A stretch of DNA of 64,000 nucleotides from Pseudomonadota bacterium (lineage in GTDB: Bacteria > Pseudomonadota > Alphaproteobacteria > Rhizobiales > Tepidamorphaceae). Made by a program: the position numbers and the translations under genes. Shown in pieces: positions 43,091-51,904 of this stretch. Below the pieces are notes generated by a model. That model was not told where the DNA came from and did no database searches. It worked only from the letters and a program-made list of their open reading frames with translations. Where the stretch lies: the NCBI GenBank assembly GCA_023458595.1, contig JAEWYT010000009.1, forward strand, positions 32,091-96,090, in the 5' to 3' direction. Numbering within the stretch: position 1 is the first letter of the stretch; each line of letters starts with the position of its first letter.

Positions 43091-44374
43091 CTACATCAGC
43101 CGGCCCGGCAGGAACAACGACAGCGCCGGGAACAGCGTCAGAACGGCGAAGAACACGATCATGGCGACGAAATAGGGCAGTGCCGCCTTCGAGAACGCGC
43201 CGGTCTTGACGTCGAGAATGCCGCAGACGGTGAACATGATCACGCCCACCGGCGGCGTCAGGCCGCCGAAATTGATCAGCGTGACGATCAGGATGCCCAT
43301 ATGCACCGGATCGTAGCCCGCGTGCACCAGCACCGGCAGGACGATCGGCGTGACGAGCAGGATGTTTGCCGCCCCTTCGAGGAACATGCCGCTGACGATC
43401 AGGAGCGCGACCACCAGCAGCAGGACGAGGGTGGGGTCGGTCGTGAGCGACGTCACGAACTCGGTGATCTGCTGCGGCCCCCGCTCGACGGTCACGGCGT
43501 AGCCGAGCACCGCCGCCATCATGATGAGCAGCATCACCATGCCGAGATCGGAGACGGATCCCCTGGTCGCCTCGTAGAGCTTATCCCACGTCAGTTCGCG
43601 ATAGACGAAGAAGCCGATGAAGAGCGCGTAGCCGACCAGGAACGCCCCGGCCTCGGTCGCGGTGAAGAGACCGAAACGGAACCCGACGATCAGAATGACG
43701 GGGAAGGCGAGCGCCCATACGCTGTCGGCGAAACTCGCCCAGACCTCGCGGAAGGAGGGCATCTCGGCGAGGTCGGCGGCGTAGCCGTTCCGCTTGGCGA
43801 CGAACCAGGCCGTCGCCATCAGGAAGACGGTGAGGACCACGCCCGGAACGACGCCGGCGACGAACAGGCGGCCGATGGAGACCTCGTTGATGAAGCCGAA
43901 CAGGATCAGCCCGATGCTCGGCGGTATCGTCGCGGTGATGATCGATCCGAACGCGAGCACCGCCGCGGCCGCCGCCCTGGAATAGCCGCCCTGGCTCGTC
44001 ATGCTCGGGCCGAGCAGCCGCGCCTCCATCGACGCGTCGGCGACCGCCGAGCCGGAAATGCCGCCCATCATGAGGCTGAGTAGGATCGAGACCTGCCCCA
44101 GGCCGCCCGCCATCCAGCCGGTCAGCAGGCGCGCGAAGCGTACGAGGCGCTCCGTGATGCCCGTGGCGTTCATCAGGTTCCCGGCGAATATGAAGAACGG
44201 CACGGCGAGCAGCGGGAAGCTCTGCGTCGCCGTCACCATCTTCTGGATCGCGACCGTGGGCGGCATGGTTCCGGTCATCACGAAGACCGGGAACGCGGCG
44301 AGCGCCAGCGCGAAGGCCACCGGCATGCCGGCAACCAGGAAGAAGGCGAACAGCCCCGCGATCAGGAGCAGCAT
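43091..44374 (-). CDS. TRAP transporter large permease (DctM type)
   Basis: The 427-aa channel subunit of a tripartite ATP-independent periplasmic importer, with about twelve hydrophobic segments. It matches the family size and has the DctM landmarks: MPVAFALALAAFPVF near the N-terminus, PLLAVPFFIFAGNLMNATGI, and GGLTPPVGVIMFTVC near the C-terminus. It starts one base after the small-permease stop. It is driven by the sodium gradient; the substrate is likely a sugar acid or organic acid, given the neighbouring dehydratase. Confidence 0.94.
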   Translation of the reverse strand: MLLLIAGLFAFFLVAGMPVAFALALAAFPVFVMTGTMPPTVAIQKMVTATQSFPLLAVPFFIFAGNLMNATGITERLVRFARLLTGWMAGGLGQVSILLSLMMGGISGSAVADASMEARLLGPSMTSQGGYSRAAAAAVLAFGSIITATIPPSIGLILFGFINEVSIGRLFVAGVVPGVVLTVFLMATAWFVAKRNGYAADLAEMPSFREVWASFADSVWALAFPVILIVGFRFGLFTATEAGAFLVGYALFIGFFVYRELTWDKLYEATRGSVSDLGMVMLLIMMAAVLGYAVTVERGPQQITEFVTSLTTDPTLVLLLVVALLIVSGMFLEGAANILLVTPIVLPVLVHAGYDPVHMGILIVTLINFGGLTPPVGVIMFTVCGILDVKTGAFSKAALPYFVAMIVFFAVLTLFPALSLFLPGRLM

Positions 44375-44375
44375 G

Positions 44376-44855
44376 TCACGCGGCTCTTCGGGAGAGTGTT
44401 GCGAAGAGCCTGACGACGAGCGTGCGGATCATCAGGGCGAAACCGACCACCATGGACGCGTGATAGTACGAGCCGGGAATCTGCAGCGCGCCGTCGAGCC
44501 GCGCGTGCATGAACGCGGTGTTGCGCCATGCGTAACGGAAAAGGAACGCGAGCAGCGCGATCAGGACCAGCAGGTTGACGATCTCGACGATCCGCCGGAT
44601 GCGCGGCGAGACGTTGTCCTGAACGATCTGCAGGCCGAAATGCCGTTCGTCCTGGAGGCCGAGGTCGATGGCAAGGACGCACAGCCACAGGAAGACGAGC
44701 TGGGCGATCTCGACGGACCAGATGATCGGCGATCCCATCGCCCGGGCGATGGCTGCCAGTCCGACCAGCACCACCACCGCCCAGAGCAGGAGAGAGGCGC
44801 AGGCGAATTCCACGCGTCTCAGCATGACCGGCGCCCCGACTTCCGTTGCAGTCAC
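44376..44855 (-). CDS. TRAP transporter small permease (DctQ type)
   Basis: A 159-aa membrane protein with four hydrophobic segments, the usual architecture of DctQ. Landmarks are SPIIWSVEIAQLVFLWLCVLA (partly quoted) and the polar ERHFGL loop. The start may be ATG 44855 or ATG 44825 (MLRRVEFACAS); the former lies 19 bases from the binding-protein stop. It couples the binding protein with the large permease. Confidence 0.9.
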   Translation of the reverse strand: MTATEVGAPVMLRRVEFACASLLLWAVVVLVGLAAIARAMGSPIIWSVEIAQLVFLWLCVLAIDLGLQDERHFGLQIVQDNVSPRIRRIVEIVNLLVLIALLAFLFRYAWRNTAFMHARLDGALQIPGSYYHASMVVGFALMIRTLVVRLFATLSRRAA

Positions 44856-44874
44856 TCGTCAGGGTGACGGCCGC

Positions 44875-45855
44875 TCAGCGGCCGAGCACCTTGTTGACGG
44901 TGGCGACTTCCGACTGAAGATTCAACTGGTCGTAGACACCCGATACCGCCGCCTTGAAGGGCGCGAGGTCGACGTCGGATACGGTTACGCCGGAGGCTGC
45001 GACGTCGGCCAGCGCCTTGTCGCCCAATTCGATGGTGAGATTGGACGCGTAGCGACCGCTCTCGACCGCGAGATCGCGCACGATCTTCTGGTTCTCGGGC
45101 GAGATCTGGTCCCAGGCGTCGGCCCCGACCACGAGCGCGGTGACGAGCTGGATGTGGCCGGTCTTGGTGACGTTCTTGACCACCTCGTAGAGCTTCGCGC
45201 CGGTGATCGCGGTCGGCTGGGCTTCCGCCGCGTCGATCGCGCCGAGCTGGAGAGCGGAGTAAACTTCGCCCCAGGCCATCGGCGTCGGCTCGGCGCCCAT
45301 GGCGCGGATAGTCTCGATCCAGACGGGCGCGCCGATGGTGCGCATGCGCACGCCCGCCAGGTCCGCCGGCTTGGAAACGGGCTTCTGCGTCAGCAGATGG
45401 CGCGGCCCCTGATACCAGTTGGACGCCAGCATCACGAGATTGGACTTCGCCTTGAGTTCGTCTCCCCAGGCCAGATAGTCGGGCGAGAGCGCGAACTTGT
45501 CGGCCTGCTCGTACGTGTCGAACATGAAGGGCGCCGACATGATCGCGAGCGACGGCACGAAGGTGGAGAGGCGCGCGACGTCGGTGACGGTGCCGATGTT
45601 CGCTCCGACCCGGGCCTGGTCGATCATCTCGGTGGTGTCGCCGAGCTGCGAATTGTGAAACACCTCGATCTTCACTTCGCCCTTGGTGGCCGCCTCGACA
45701 TCGGCCTTGAACTTCTCGAGCCCCTGGCCCATCGGGTCGCCCGGGGCGAGCACCGTTCCGACACGCAACGTCGTTTCCGCAAGGGCGGGCGCGCCCGTCG
45801 CGAGCGCAACGGCGATCGCCGCGCAAAGCCCCGCCATCCTGATCGTCGGCTTCAT
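44875..45855 (-). CDS. TRAP transporter substrate-binding protein (DctP type)
   Basis: A 326-aa periplasmic receptor with a signal peptide (about residues 1-25, ending PALAE). The family features include the carboxylate-binding Arg region LAGVRMRTIGAPVW near residue 150 and the GEVYSALQLGAIDAAEAQ motif. Two ATGs lie close together; GGGAGG abuts the first (45861) and is six bases from the second (45855), which I therefore prefer. It is first in the dctP-Q-M-gntR operon, divergent from the SMP-30 gene across the palindromic operator. Confidence 0.93.
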   Translation of the reverse strand: MKPTIRMAGLCAAIAVALATGAPALAETTLRVGTVLAPGDPMGQGLEKFKADVEAATKGEVKIEVFHNSQLGDTTEMIDQARVGANIGTVTDVARLSTFVPSLAIMSAPFMFDTYEQADKFALSPDYLAWGDELKAKSNLVMLASNWYQGPRHLLTQKPVSKPADLAGVRMRTIGAPVWIETIRAMGAEPTPMAWGEVYSALQLGAIDAAEAQPTAITGAKLYEVVKNVTKTGHIQLVTALVVGADAWDQISPENQKIVRDLAVESGRYASNLTIELGDKALADVAASGVTVSDVDLAPFKAAVSGVYDQLNLQSEVATVNKVLGR

Positions 45856-45887
45856 TTCCATCCTCCCAGCAATTTCCGTGGATTAAT

Positions 45888-45906
45888 ATATTAGTTGAAC
45901 TAGTAT
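45888..45906. promoter_or_regulatory. 19-bp palindromic operator (candidate GntR/FCD site)
   Basis: ATATTAGTT-G-AACTAGTAT: eight of nine positions on each side of the central G are complementary. It lies in the divergent promoter between dctP (minus) and the SMP-30 gene (plus), in an AT-rich patch. The FCD-type GntR regulator in the same operon is the natural candidate. No other strong palindrome is present in this gap. Confidence 0.65.
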
Positions 45907-45927
45907 CCTATTTACGCTAGGCAACGA

Positions 45928-46863
45928 GTGTCAATAGGCTATCGAGCCAACGATAGCCCGGAAGGGTGGTGTGCTGAGTTGCCAACGCGTCTGGACCTAC
46001 GTTTCGCGCCAGCAGGCGACGAGGGTGCAAAGCTCGGTGAAAGTCCGTTCTGGGATCGCGACGATTTCGTCTGGTGGGTGGACGTCACCGGATGCGGGCT
46101 GCTGCGGACCCGGCTTTCGACCCGGACCACGCAGTTCTGGCCCACGCCCGAGACACCGGGCTTTGTCGTGCTGGCGGGACCGGACAGCCCCATGGTCGGC
46201 ATGGAGCGCGGGATCTACGCGTTCTCGCCGGCGCACGGGCGGTTCGAACGTCTGGTGGCCTTTGCCGGAGAGGGTCGGCGATTCAACGACGCAACCGTCG
46301 ATCACACCGGCCGTCTCTGGGCATCGACGATGGCGATGGACGCCACGCCCGGGCGCGGAGAGCTGCACGTCGTCGCACCCGACCTGACGCTGACATCCGT
46401 CCTGACCGGCCTCACGACGCCGAACGGACTTGCCGCCGACATGAACGGCGACCGGCTCTTCGTTTCGGACTCCCATCCCACGGTCCAGACGATCTGGACG
46501 GCTGCGTGCGATTTCGCGACCGCGGAAATCGGGGCCCGCACCGAATTCGCGTCCATGCGCCGGCTCGCGGGACGGCCGGACGGCGCAGCCGTCGCGGCCG
46601 ATGGCGCGTGCTACTGGATCGCAGGCGTCGACGGCGGCGCGCTCTATGGTTTCTCCACGGACGGCCGCCTCGACTACTCCGTCCCGCTGCCCTTCCCCGC
46701 GCCGACCAAGCTCGCCTTCTTCACCGGCGGCGTGGCCGTCACCGCGAAGAAGGAAGGCGGATACGGAGGCGAACTCGCACTATCCACCGACGTGCCGCCC
46801 TGCCTGCGTGGGGCCGCCGTACCGTTCTGGCGGCCCGGCGGCCGCTCGCCGGCCGCACAATGA
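45928..46863 (+). CDS. SMP-30/gluconolactonase/LRE-family protein
   Basis: A 311-aa six-bladed beta-propeller of the SMP-30 family that hydrolyses sugar-acid lactones. The metal-site residues are in LGESPFWD (Glu, near residue 37), TPNGLAADMNGDRLFVSDS (Asn and Asp) and RRFNDATVDHTGRLWASTM (Asn/Asp). The start is uncertain: GTG 45928 gives a poor, non-hydrophobic N-terminal extension, and TTG 45979 downstream of GGAAGGG would also fit. It is first of three sugar-acid genes and its product feeds the dehydratase. Confidence 0.85.
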   Translation: MSIGYRANDSPEGWCAELPTRLDLRFAPAGDEGAKLGESPFWDRDDFVWWVDVTGCGLLRTRLSTRTTQFWPTPETPGFVVLAGPDSPMVGMERGIYAFSPAHGRFERLVAFAGEGRRFNDATVDHTGRLWASTMAMDATPGRGELHVVAPDLTLTSVLTGLTTPNGLAADMNGDRLFVSDSHPTVQTIWTAACDFATAEIGARTEFASMRRLAGRPDGAAVAADGACYWIAGVDGGALYGFSTDGRLDYSVPLPFPAPTKLAFFTGGVAVTAKKEGGYGGELALSTDVPPCLRGAAVPFWRPGGRSPAAQ

Positions 46864-46867
46864 GGAC

Positions 46868-48607
46868 ATGACGATGCCACGCAAGGAGGCCAGAGACCTC
46901 AGAAGTGCCCGCTGGTTCGCGCCCGACGACCTGCGATCGTTCGGGCATCGCAGCCGGATGCTGCAGATGGGCTACGACTGCGGGGACTGGCAGGGCAAGC
47001 CCGTCATCGCCGTCCTCAACACCTGGTCGGACTTGAACCAGTGCCATCTGCACTTCAGGCAGCGCGTCGAGGACGTGAAGCGCGGCGTGTTCCAGGCGGG
47101 CGGCTTTCCCGTCGAGCTGCCGGCGCTCTCCTTGAGCGAAAGCGCGGTGAAGCCGACCACCATGCTCTACCGCAACATGCTGGCGATGGAGACCGAGGAG
47201 CAGATCCGCTCGCATCCGATCGACGGCGTCGTGCTGATGGGCGGTTGCGACAAGACCACGCCCGGACTCGTCATGGGGGCCGTCTCGGCGGGCCTGCCGA
47301 CGATCTTCCTTCCCGCCGGCCCCATGCTGCGCGGCAACTGGCGCGGCAAGACGCTGGGCTCCGGCTCCGACGCCTGGAAGCATTGGGACGACAGGCGCGC
47401 CGGTATCGTCACGGAGGCGCAGTGGCGGGAGATGGAGAAGGGGATCGCCCGCTCCTACGGCCACTGCATGACCATGGGCACGGCCTCGACGATGACTGCG
47501 ATCGCCGAGGCGCTCGGTCTCACCCTGCCCGGCGCCTCGTCCATTCCCGCAGCCGACGCGAACCATCATCGCATGTCGGCCGAATGCGGACGGCGCATCG
47601 TCGAAATGGTCTGGGAGGACCTGGTTCCCTCCCGCATCCTCACGCCCGAGGCCTTCGACAACGCCAGCACGGTGGCGATGGCGCTCGGCTGCTCGACCAA
47701 CGCCATCGTCCACCTGATCGCCATGGCGAGGCGCGCCGGCGTCTCGCTGAGCCTCGACGATCTCGACCGCAAGAGCCGCGTGACCCCGGTCATCGCCAAT
47801 GTCCGGCCGATCGGCGACGCCTACCTGATGGAGGACTTCTTCTATGCCGGCGGCCTGCCGGCGCTGATGAAGGAACTCGGCGATACGCTGGACGGGCGCT
47901 GCATGACCGTGAACGGACGCACGCTCGGCGAGAACATCGAGACCGCCGAGACCTTCAACGCCGACGTGATCCGCCCGCTGGCCAATCCGGTCTACCACGA
48001 AGGCTCGCTCGCCGTGCTGAAGGGCAACCTGGCGCCGGACGGCGCGGTCATCAAGCCGGCCGCCTGCGACCCGCGCTTCCACGAGCACGAAGGGCCCGCC
48101 TGCGTCTTCGACAGCTATCCGGCCCTGAAGGAGAAGCTCGAGGACGAGTCCTGGGACATCCCGCCCGATGCCGTGCTCGTCCTGCGCAACGCCGGCCCGA
48201 AGGGCGGCCCGGGCATGCCGGAATGGGGCATGATCCCGATGCCGAGAGCGCTGTTGAAGAAGGGGCAGCGCGACATGGTGCGCCTTTCCGACGCCCGCAT
48301 GTCGGGCACCTCCTATGGTGCCTGCGTCCTCCACGTGGCCCCGGAATCCTATGTCGGAGGGCCGCTCGCCCTCCTGCAGGACGGCGACATTGTGCGGCTC
48401 AGCGTTTCCGAAAGGCGACTGGACATGCTCGTCGACGAGGCCGAGCTGGCGGCCCGCCGTGCTCGATGGTCGCCGCCGGCGCCGCGCTACGAGCGCGGCT
48501 ACGGCTGGATGTTCTCCCGCCACATCTTGCAGGCCGACAAGGGCTGCGACTTCGATTTCCTCGAAACGGCATTCGGCGCGCCGGTGGACGAGCCGGCCAT
48601 CTACTAG
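46868..48607 (+). CDS. IlvD/Edd-family sugar-acid dehydratase (arabinonate/xylonate dehydratase-like)
   Basis: A 579-aa iron-sulfur dehydratase. Cluster cysteines are expected in NTWSDLNQCH (Cys59), LMGGCDKTTPG and SYGHCMTMGTAST; the last motif and the length are typical of L-arabinonate or D-xylonate dehydratases rather than IlvD or Edd. It removes water from an aldonate to give a 2-keto-3-deoxy acid. ATG 46868 is four bases after the SMP-30 stop; ATG 46874 is also possible. The TRAP importer and lactonase support a sugar-acid pathway. Confidence 0.9.
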   Translation: MTMPRKEARDLRSARWFAPDDLRSFGHRSRMLQMGYDCGDWQGKPVIAVLNTWSDLNQCHLHFRQRVEDVKRGVFQAGGFPVELPALSLSESAVKPTTMLYRNMLAMETEEQIRSHPIDGVVLMGGCDKTTPGLVMGAVSAGLPTIFLPAGPMLRGNWRGKTLGSGSDAWKHWDDRRAGIVTEAQWREMEKGIARSYGHCMTMGTASTMTAIAEALGLTLPGASSIPAADANHHRMSAECGRRIVEMVWEDLVPSRILTPEAFDNASTVAMALGCSTNAIVHLIAMARRAGVSLSLDDLDRKSRVTPVIANVRPIGDAYLMEDFFYAGGLPALMKELGDTLDGRCMTVNGRTLGENIETAETFNADVIRPLANPVYHEGSLAVLKGNLAPDGAVIKPAACDPRFHEHEGPACVFDSYPALKEKLEDESWDIPPDAVLVLRNAGPKGGPGMPEWGMIPMPRALLKKGQRDMVRLSDARMSGTSYGACVLHVAPESYVGGPLALLQDGDIVRLSVSERRLDMLVDEAELAARRARWSPPAPRYERGYGWMFSRHILQADKGCDFDFLETAFGAPVDEPAIY

Positions 48608-48617
48608 GATCGATACC

Positions 48618-49340
48618 ATGTCAGACGACGTACTCGGCGAAGAGACCCGCAGCCGGCTGATGCGTGCTTCGACGGCTTCGGTCGCGACGGCGCTTTTCAA
48701 GCGCGGATTGCGCAACCAGGTGATCCAGGGAGCCCGGCCGGTCGCGCGCAAGCCGCAGACCATGGTCGGCCGGGCCTTCACGTTGCGCTACATCCCGGCG
48801 CGGGAGGACCGCAATCCGATCTCCGTGTTCCGCGACGAGAACCATCCGCAGCGCGCGGCCATCGAGCAGTGCCCGGTGGGCCACGTGCTCGTCATCGACA
48901 GCCGCAAGGACGCCCGGGCGGCCTCCGCCGGCTCCATCCTGGTTGCCAGGCTGCAGATGAGGGGGTGTGCCGGCGTCGTGACCGACGGCGGCTTTCGCGA
49001 CGCGGAAACGATCGGGGAGCTGGACATCCCCGCCTATCACGTGCGTCCCTCCGCGCCCACGAACCTGACCCTTCACGAGGCGATCGACATCAACGTGCCG
49101 ATCGGCTGCGGCGACGCGCCCGTCTTCCCGGGGGACGTCATCGTCGGCGACGGGGACGGTGCAATCGCCATCCCGGCGCACCTGGCCGACGAGGTGGCGC
49201 AGGAATGTGCCGACATGGAGAGCTTCGAGGCCTTCGTGTGGGAAAGCGTTCGTGATGGTCAGTCGATCATCGGTCTCTACCCGCCCACCCGCGAAGAGAC
49301 GCTCAAGCGCTACGAGGCCTGGCGGCACGCGAAGAGATGA
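48618..49340 (+). CDS. RraA / 4-hydroxy-4-methyl-2-oxoglutarate aldolase-like protein
   Basis: A 240-aa RraA-fold protein. The divalent-metal and pyruvate-binding motif GGFRD lies in VVTDGGFRDAETI near residue 118, with Asp in VIDSRKDARAA upstream. Members either bind RNase E or are class II aldolases that release pyruvate. Next to a sugar-acid dehydratase an aldolase role on the 2-keto-3-deoxy product, or a related decarboxylase role, is more likely than RNase control. It starts 10 bases after the dehydratase stop and ends the operon. Confidence 0.85.
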   Translation: MSDDVLGEETRSRLMRASTASVATALFKRGLRNQVIQGARPVARKPQTMVGRAFTLRYIPAREDRNPISVFRDENHPQRAAIEQCPVGHVLVIDSRKDARAASAGSILVARLQMRGCAGVVTDGGFRDAETIGELDIPAYHVRPSAPTNLTLHEAIDINVPIGCGDAPVFPGDVIVGDGDGAIAIPAHLADEVAQECADMESFEAFVWESVRDGQSIIGLYPPTREETLKRYEAWRHAKR

Positions 49341-49471
49341 GCAATGGTCCGCGTGCGGCCACGCGGTCGGTTCATGGTCGGCGCCGTCATGTCGCCCGTT
49401 CCTTCTGGCCTGCTCCCCGGAACGTGGCCGTCGGTCTGAGTTGGAGTTCGGCTCCAAAGCCGGAGCTGAGA

Positions 49472-49690
49472 ATGCCGAGAAGGCGCTCTTCTCCCGAGGA
49501 GACGATCGTGCTGCTACGTGAGGTGGAGCTCCGCCTGAGCCAAGACGAGACGGCTGGCCGGGTCTGCCGCACGCCGGCGGTGTCCGGGCAGAGCGGCTGC
49601 CGCTGGCGAGCGGATCGCGTAAGCGGCTCCGGCCGGCGCACCGCGACCCCGTCTGGCCCCACGACATGGTGCAGGACCGCACCATGTATT
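49472..49690 (+). pseudogene. Decayed IS3-family transposase remnant (OrfA and OrfB scraps)
   Basis: From ATG 49472 the frame reads MPRRRSSPEETIVLLREVEL and continues RLSQDETAGRVCRT, recognisably the N-terminus of IS3-type OrfA (helix-turn-helix). It then loses similarity. At about 49638-49684, in another frame, VWPHDMVQDRTM resembles the VWSYDFVxDRT block of the OrfB integrase domain. The middle of the element is gone and no terminal repeats are visible. The surrounding gap 49341-49758 has no other gene. Confidence 0.7.
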
Positions 49691-49758
49691 GTCGGCCCGG
49701 GTCGCACTTTTCGCTTGGCCATCGGCCGCAGGGACCGCAAGCCACCGGACCGGCGCCG

Positions 49759-50817
49759 CTACTGAATCCGGCGGTCGGTCTCCGGATCGAAATAGTGGAC
49801 GGCCCGCGGCGGCAGCTTCATCGGGATCGTCTCGCCCGGCATGACCGACACGGCGCCGTCTAGCCGGGCCACCACCCTGCGTTCGCCGATCGTGCCGTGC
49901 ACGATCGTCTCGGCGCCCTGCGGCTCGACGATATCGGCGACGAGCCTGATCTGGGCGTCGGCGTCGCCACACGGCTCGAAGTGCTCCGGCCGGATGCCGA
50001 GCCGCGCGCGTTCGGGCAGCGAGGCCGAAGCCGGCGTCTCGATGAAGGTCGACCCGTCGAGGTCAATGCCCTTTTCCGTCACCTGCGCCTCGAACAGGTT
50101 CATCGGCGGCGAACCGATGAAGGCTCCGACGAAGGAGGTGGCCGGTCTGGCGTAGATATCGAGCGGGGCGCCCTCCTGCTCTATCCGGCCTTTGTTCATC
50201 ACCACTAGCCGGTCGCCGAGCGTCATCGCCTCCACCTGGTCGTGCGTCACGTAGACGGAGGTCGCGCCCAGGTCGCGATGCAACCGTTTTATCTCAGTGC
50301 GCATCGTGACGCGCAGCTTGGCATCGAGGTTCGACAGCGGCTCGTCGAACAGGAAGGCCTGCGGCTCGCGCACGATGGCGCGCCCCATCGCCACCCGCTG
50401 ACGCTGGCCGCCGGAGAGTTGGCGCGGACGCCGCGACAGAAATTCGCCGATCTGCAGGATGGCGGCGGCGCGCGCGACGCGCTGTTTGATCACGGCCCGC
50501 GGCACACCGCGCACGGATAGGCCGAAGCCGATGTTCTCTTCCACCGTCAGATGCGGATAAAGCGCGTAGTTCTGGAACACCATCGCCACGTCGCGGTCGC
50601 CGGGCTCGAGGTTCACCACGTCGCGCCCGCCGATCGAGATGGCGCCGCGGTCGGGCTGCTCCAGCCCGGCGATCATGCGCAGGAGGGTCGACTTCCCGCA
50701 GCCGGACGGCCCGACGATAACGACGAACGATCCATCCGGGACGACGGCGCTGACGCCCTCCAGCACGCGCGTCTCGCCGAAGCTCTTGTGAAGATCCTGC
50801 AATCTGACTTCGGCCAC
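49759..50817 (-). CDS. Carbohydrate/glycerophosphodiester ABC transporter ATPase (UgpC/MalK type)
   Basis: A 352-aa ATPase of the CUT1 family. Walker A is GPSGCGKST near residue 37, signature LSGGQRQRVAMGRAI, Walker B AFLFDEPLSNLDAKLR, and a C-terminal OB-fold regulatory domain (from about 235, IGSPPMNLFEAQV). It should power the permeases at 50977-52735, which are on the opposite strand. GTG 50817 is chosen from the family N-terminus (VAEVRLQDLHKSFG); earlier in-frame starts lack similarity. The 159-base gap to the permease gene is a divergent promoter. Confidence 0.93.
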   Translation of the reverse strand: MAEVRLQDLHKSFGETRVLEGVSAVVPDGSFVVIVGPSGCGKSTLLRMIAGLEQPDRGAISIGGRDVVNLEPGDRDVAMVFQNYALYPHLTVEENIGFGLSVRGVPRAVIKQRVARAAAILQIGEFLSRRPRQLSGGQRQRVAMGRAIVREPQAFLFDEPLSNLDAKLRVTMRTEIKRLHRDLGATSVYVTHDQVEAMTLGDRLVVMNKGRIEQEGAPLDIYARPATSFVGAFIGSPPMNLFEAQVTEKGIDLDGSTFIETPASASLPERARLGIRPEHFEPCGDADAQIRLVADIVEPQGAETIVHGTIGERRVVARLDGAVSVMPGETIPMKLPPRAVHYFDPETDRRIQ

Positions 50818-50976
50818 GGCGAAATCCCCGGTTCTGTGCCCAAGACCATCGCGCATGCGTAGCGGCATCCGGTGACGGACGGATGAACCCTTTATCCACT
50901 GTTACGCTCTCGTCACCGCAATCTCACCGAACCGTCACGACCTTCTGCAATGTTGCACCGCAACGACGGGGGATGC

Positions 50977-51900
50977 ATGACTGAGACTGCGGTCGCAGGG
51001 GTAGGCGTTTCGGTTGTCCGGGTCCCGAACGGACGGGCCGAGACGCTGCGCCGTGTCGCCGTGCTGGTCGCGCCGTCGCTGGTTTTCCTCGCGCTGTTCA
51101 CCTACTGGCCGGTCGCCCAGGTCGCGCTGCAGTCACTCACCGTGGAAAGGTTCGGCGGCAAAGCGCATTGGGGTCTCGACAACTTTGGGCGGCTGTTTTC
51201 CGACACCCGCTTCGGTCGCGCCGCCGTTAACAACGTCGTCTATGCCGTCGGCACCGTCGTGCCGAGCATCATCTTGGCCCTCGGTTTCGCCGTGGCCCTC
51301 AAGGAGTCGACGCGCGTCTCGTCGCTCCTGCGCACGGTCTTCGTCGCGCCGATGCTGATTCCGCTGGTCGCCGCCGCCGCGCTGTTCAGCTTCATTTTCC
51401 AGCCACGCTTCGGCCTGCTCGACTACCATCTCGCCCCGCTGGGACTGGGCGCGACCAACTGGCTCGGGAACCCCGACATCGCGCTCTACTCCCTGATCGG
51501 CCTGACGGTCTGGAAGAACGCGGGCTACTACATGCTGTTCTACCTCGCCGGCCTGCAAGCGATCCCGGACGACTTGCACGAGGCCGCACGCGTCGAAGGC
51601 GCCGGCGCCTGGCAGCGGTTCCGCCGCATCACGCTGCCGCTTCTGAAGCCCACGACGGCCTTCGTCGCGGTGATCGCGCTCCTGCAGGTGCTGACCAATG
51701 TCGACCACATCATCCTGCTGACGGGCGGCGGGCCGAGCGATTCCACCAACGTGATCCTGTACTACATCTACCAGCAGGCCCACGAGAACTACGACATCGG
51801 CCTGGCCGCCGCCGCCACCGTCGTCAGCGTCGCCTTCTTCCTCGCCCTCTCGGTCGTCTCGCTGCGCACGCTCGAGCACGGCATACACTACGAAGGCTGA
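50977..51900 (+). CDS. ABC sugar-type permease 1 (UgpA/MalF-like)
   Basis: A 307-aa inner-membrane permease with six hydrophobic segments. The N-terminal helix (VLVAPSLVFLALFTYWPVAQ) and the ATPase-docking EAA loop (EAARVEGAGAWQRFRRITLP, near residue 213) are typical of UgpA. ATG 50977 follows GGGGGA by four bases; an ATG at 50950 would add nine residues. It is followed after four bases by the second permease. Confidence 0.92.
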   Translation: MTETAVAGVGVSVVRVPNGRAETLRRVAVLVAPSLVFLALFTYWPVAQVALQSLTVERFGGKAHWGLDNFGRLFSDTRFGRAAVNNVVYAVGTVVPSIILALGFAVALKESTRVSSLLRTVFVAPMLIPLVAAAALFSFIFQPRFGLLDYHLAPLGLGATNWLGNPDIALYSLIGLTVWKNAGYYMLFYLAGLQAIPDDLHEAARVEGAGAWQRFRRITLPLLKPTTAFVAVIALLQVLTNVDHIILLTGGGPSDSTNVILYYIYQQAHENYDIGLAAAATVVSVAFFLALSVVSLRTLEHGIHYEG

Positions 51901-51904
51901 GGCG

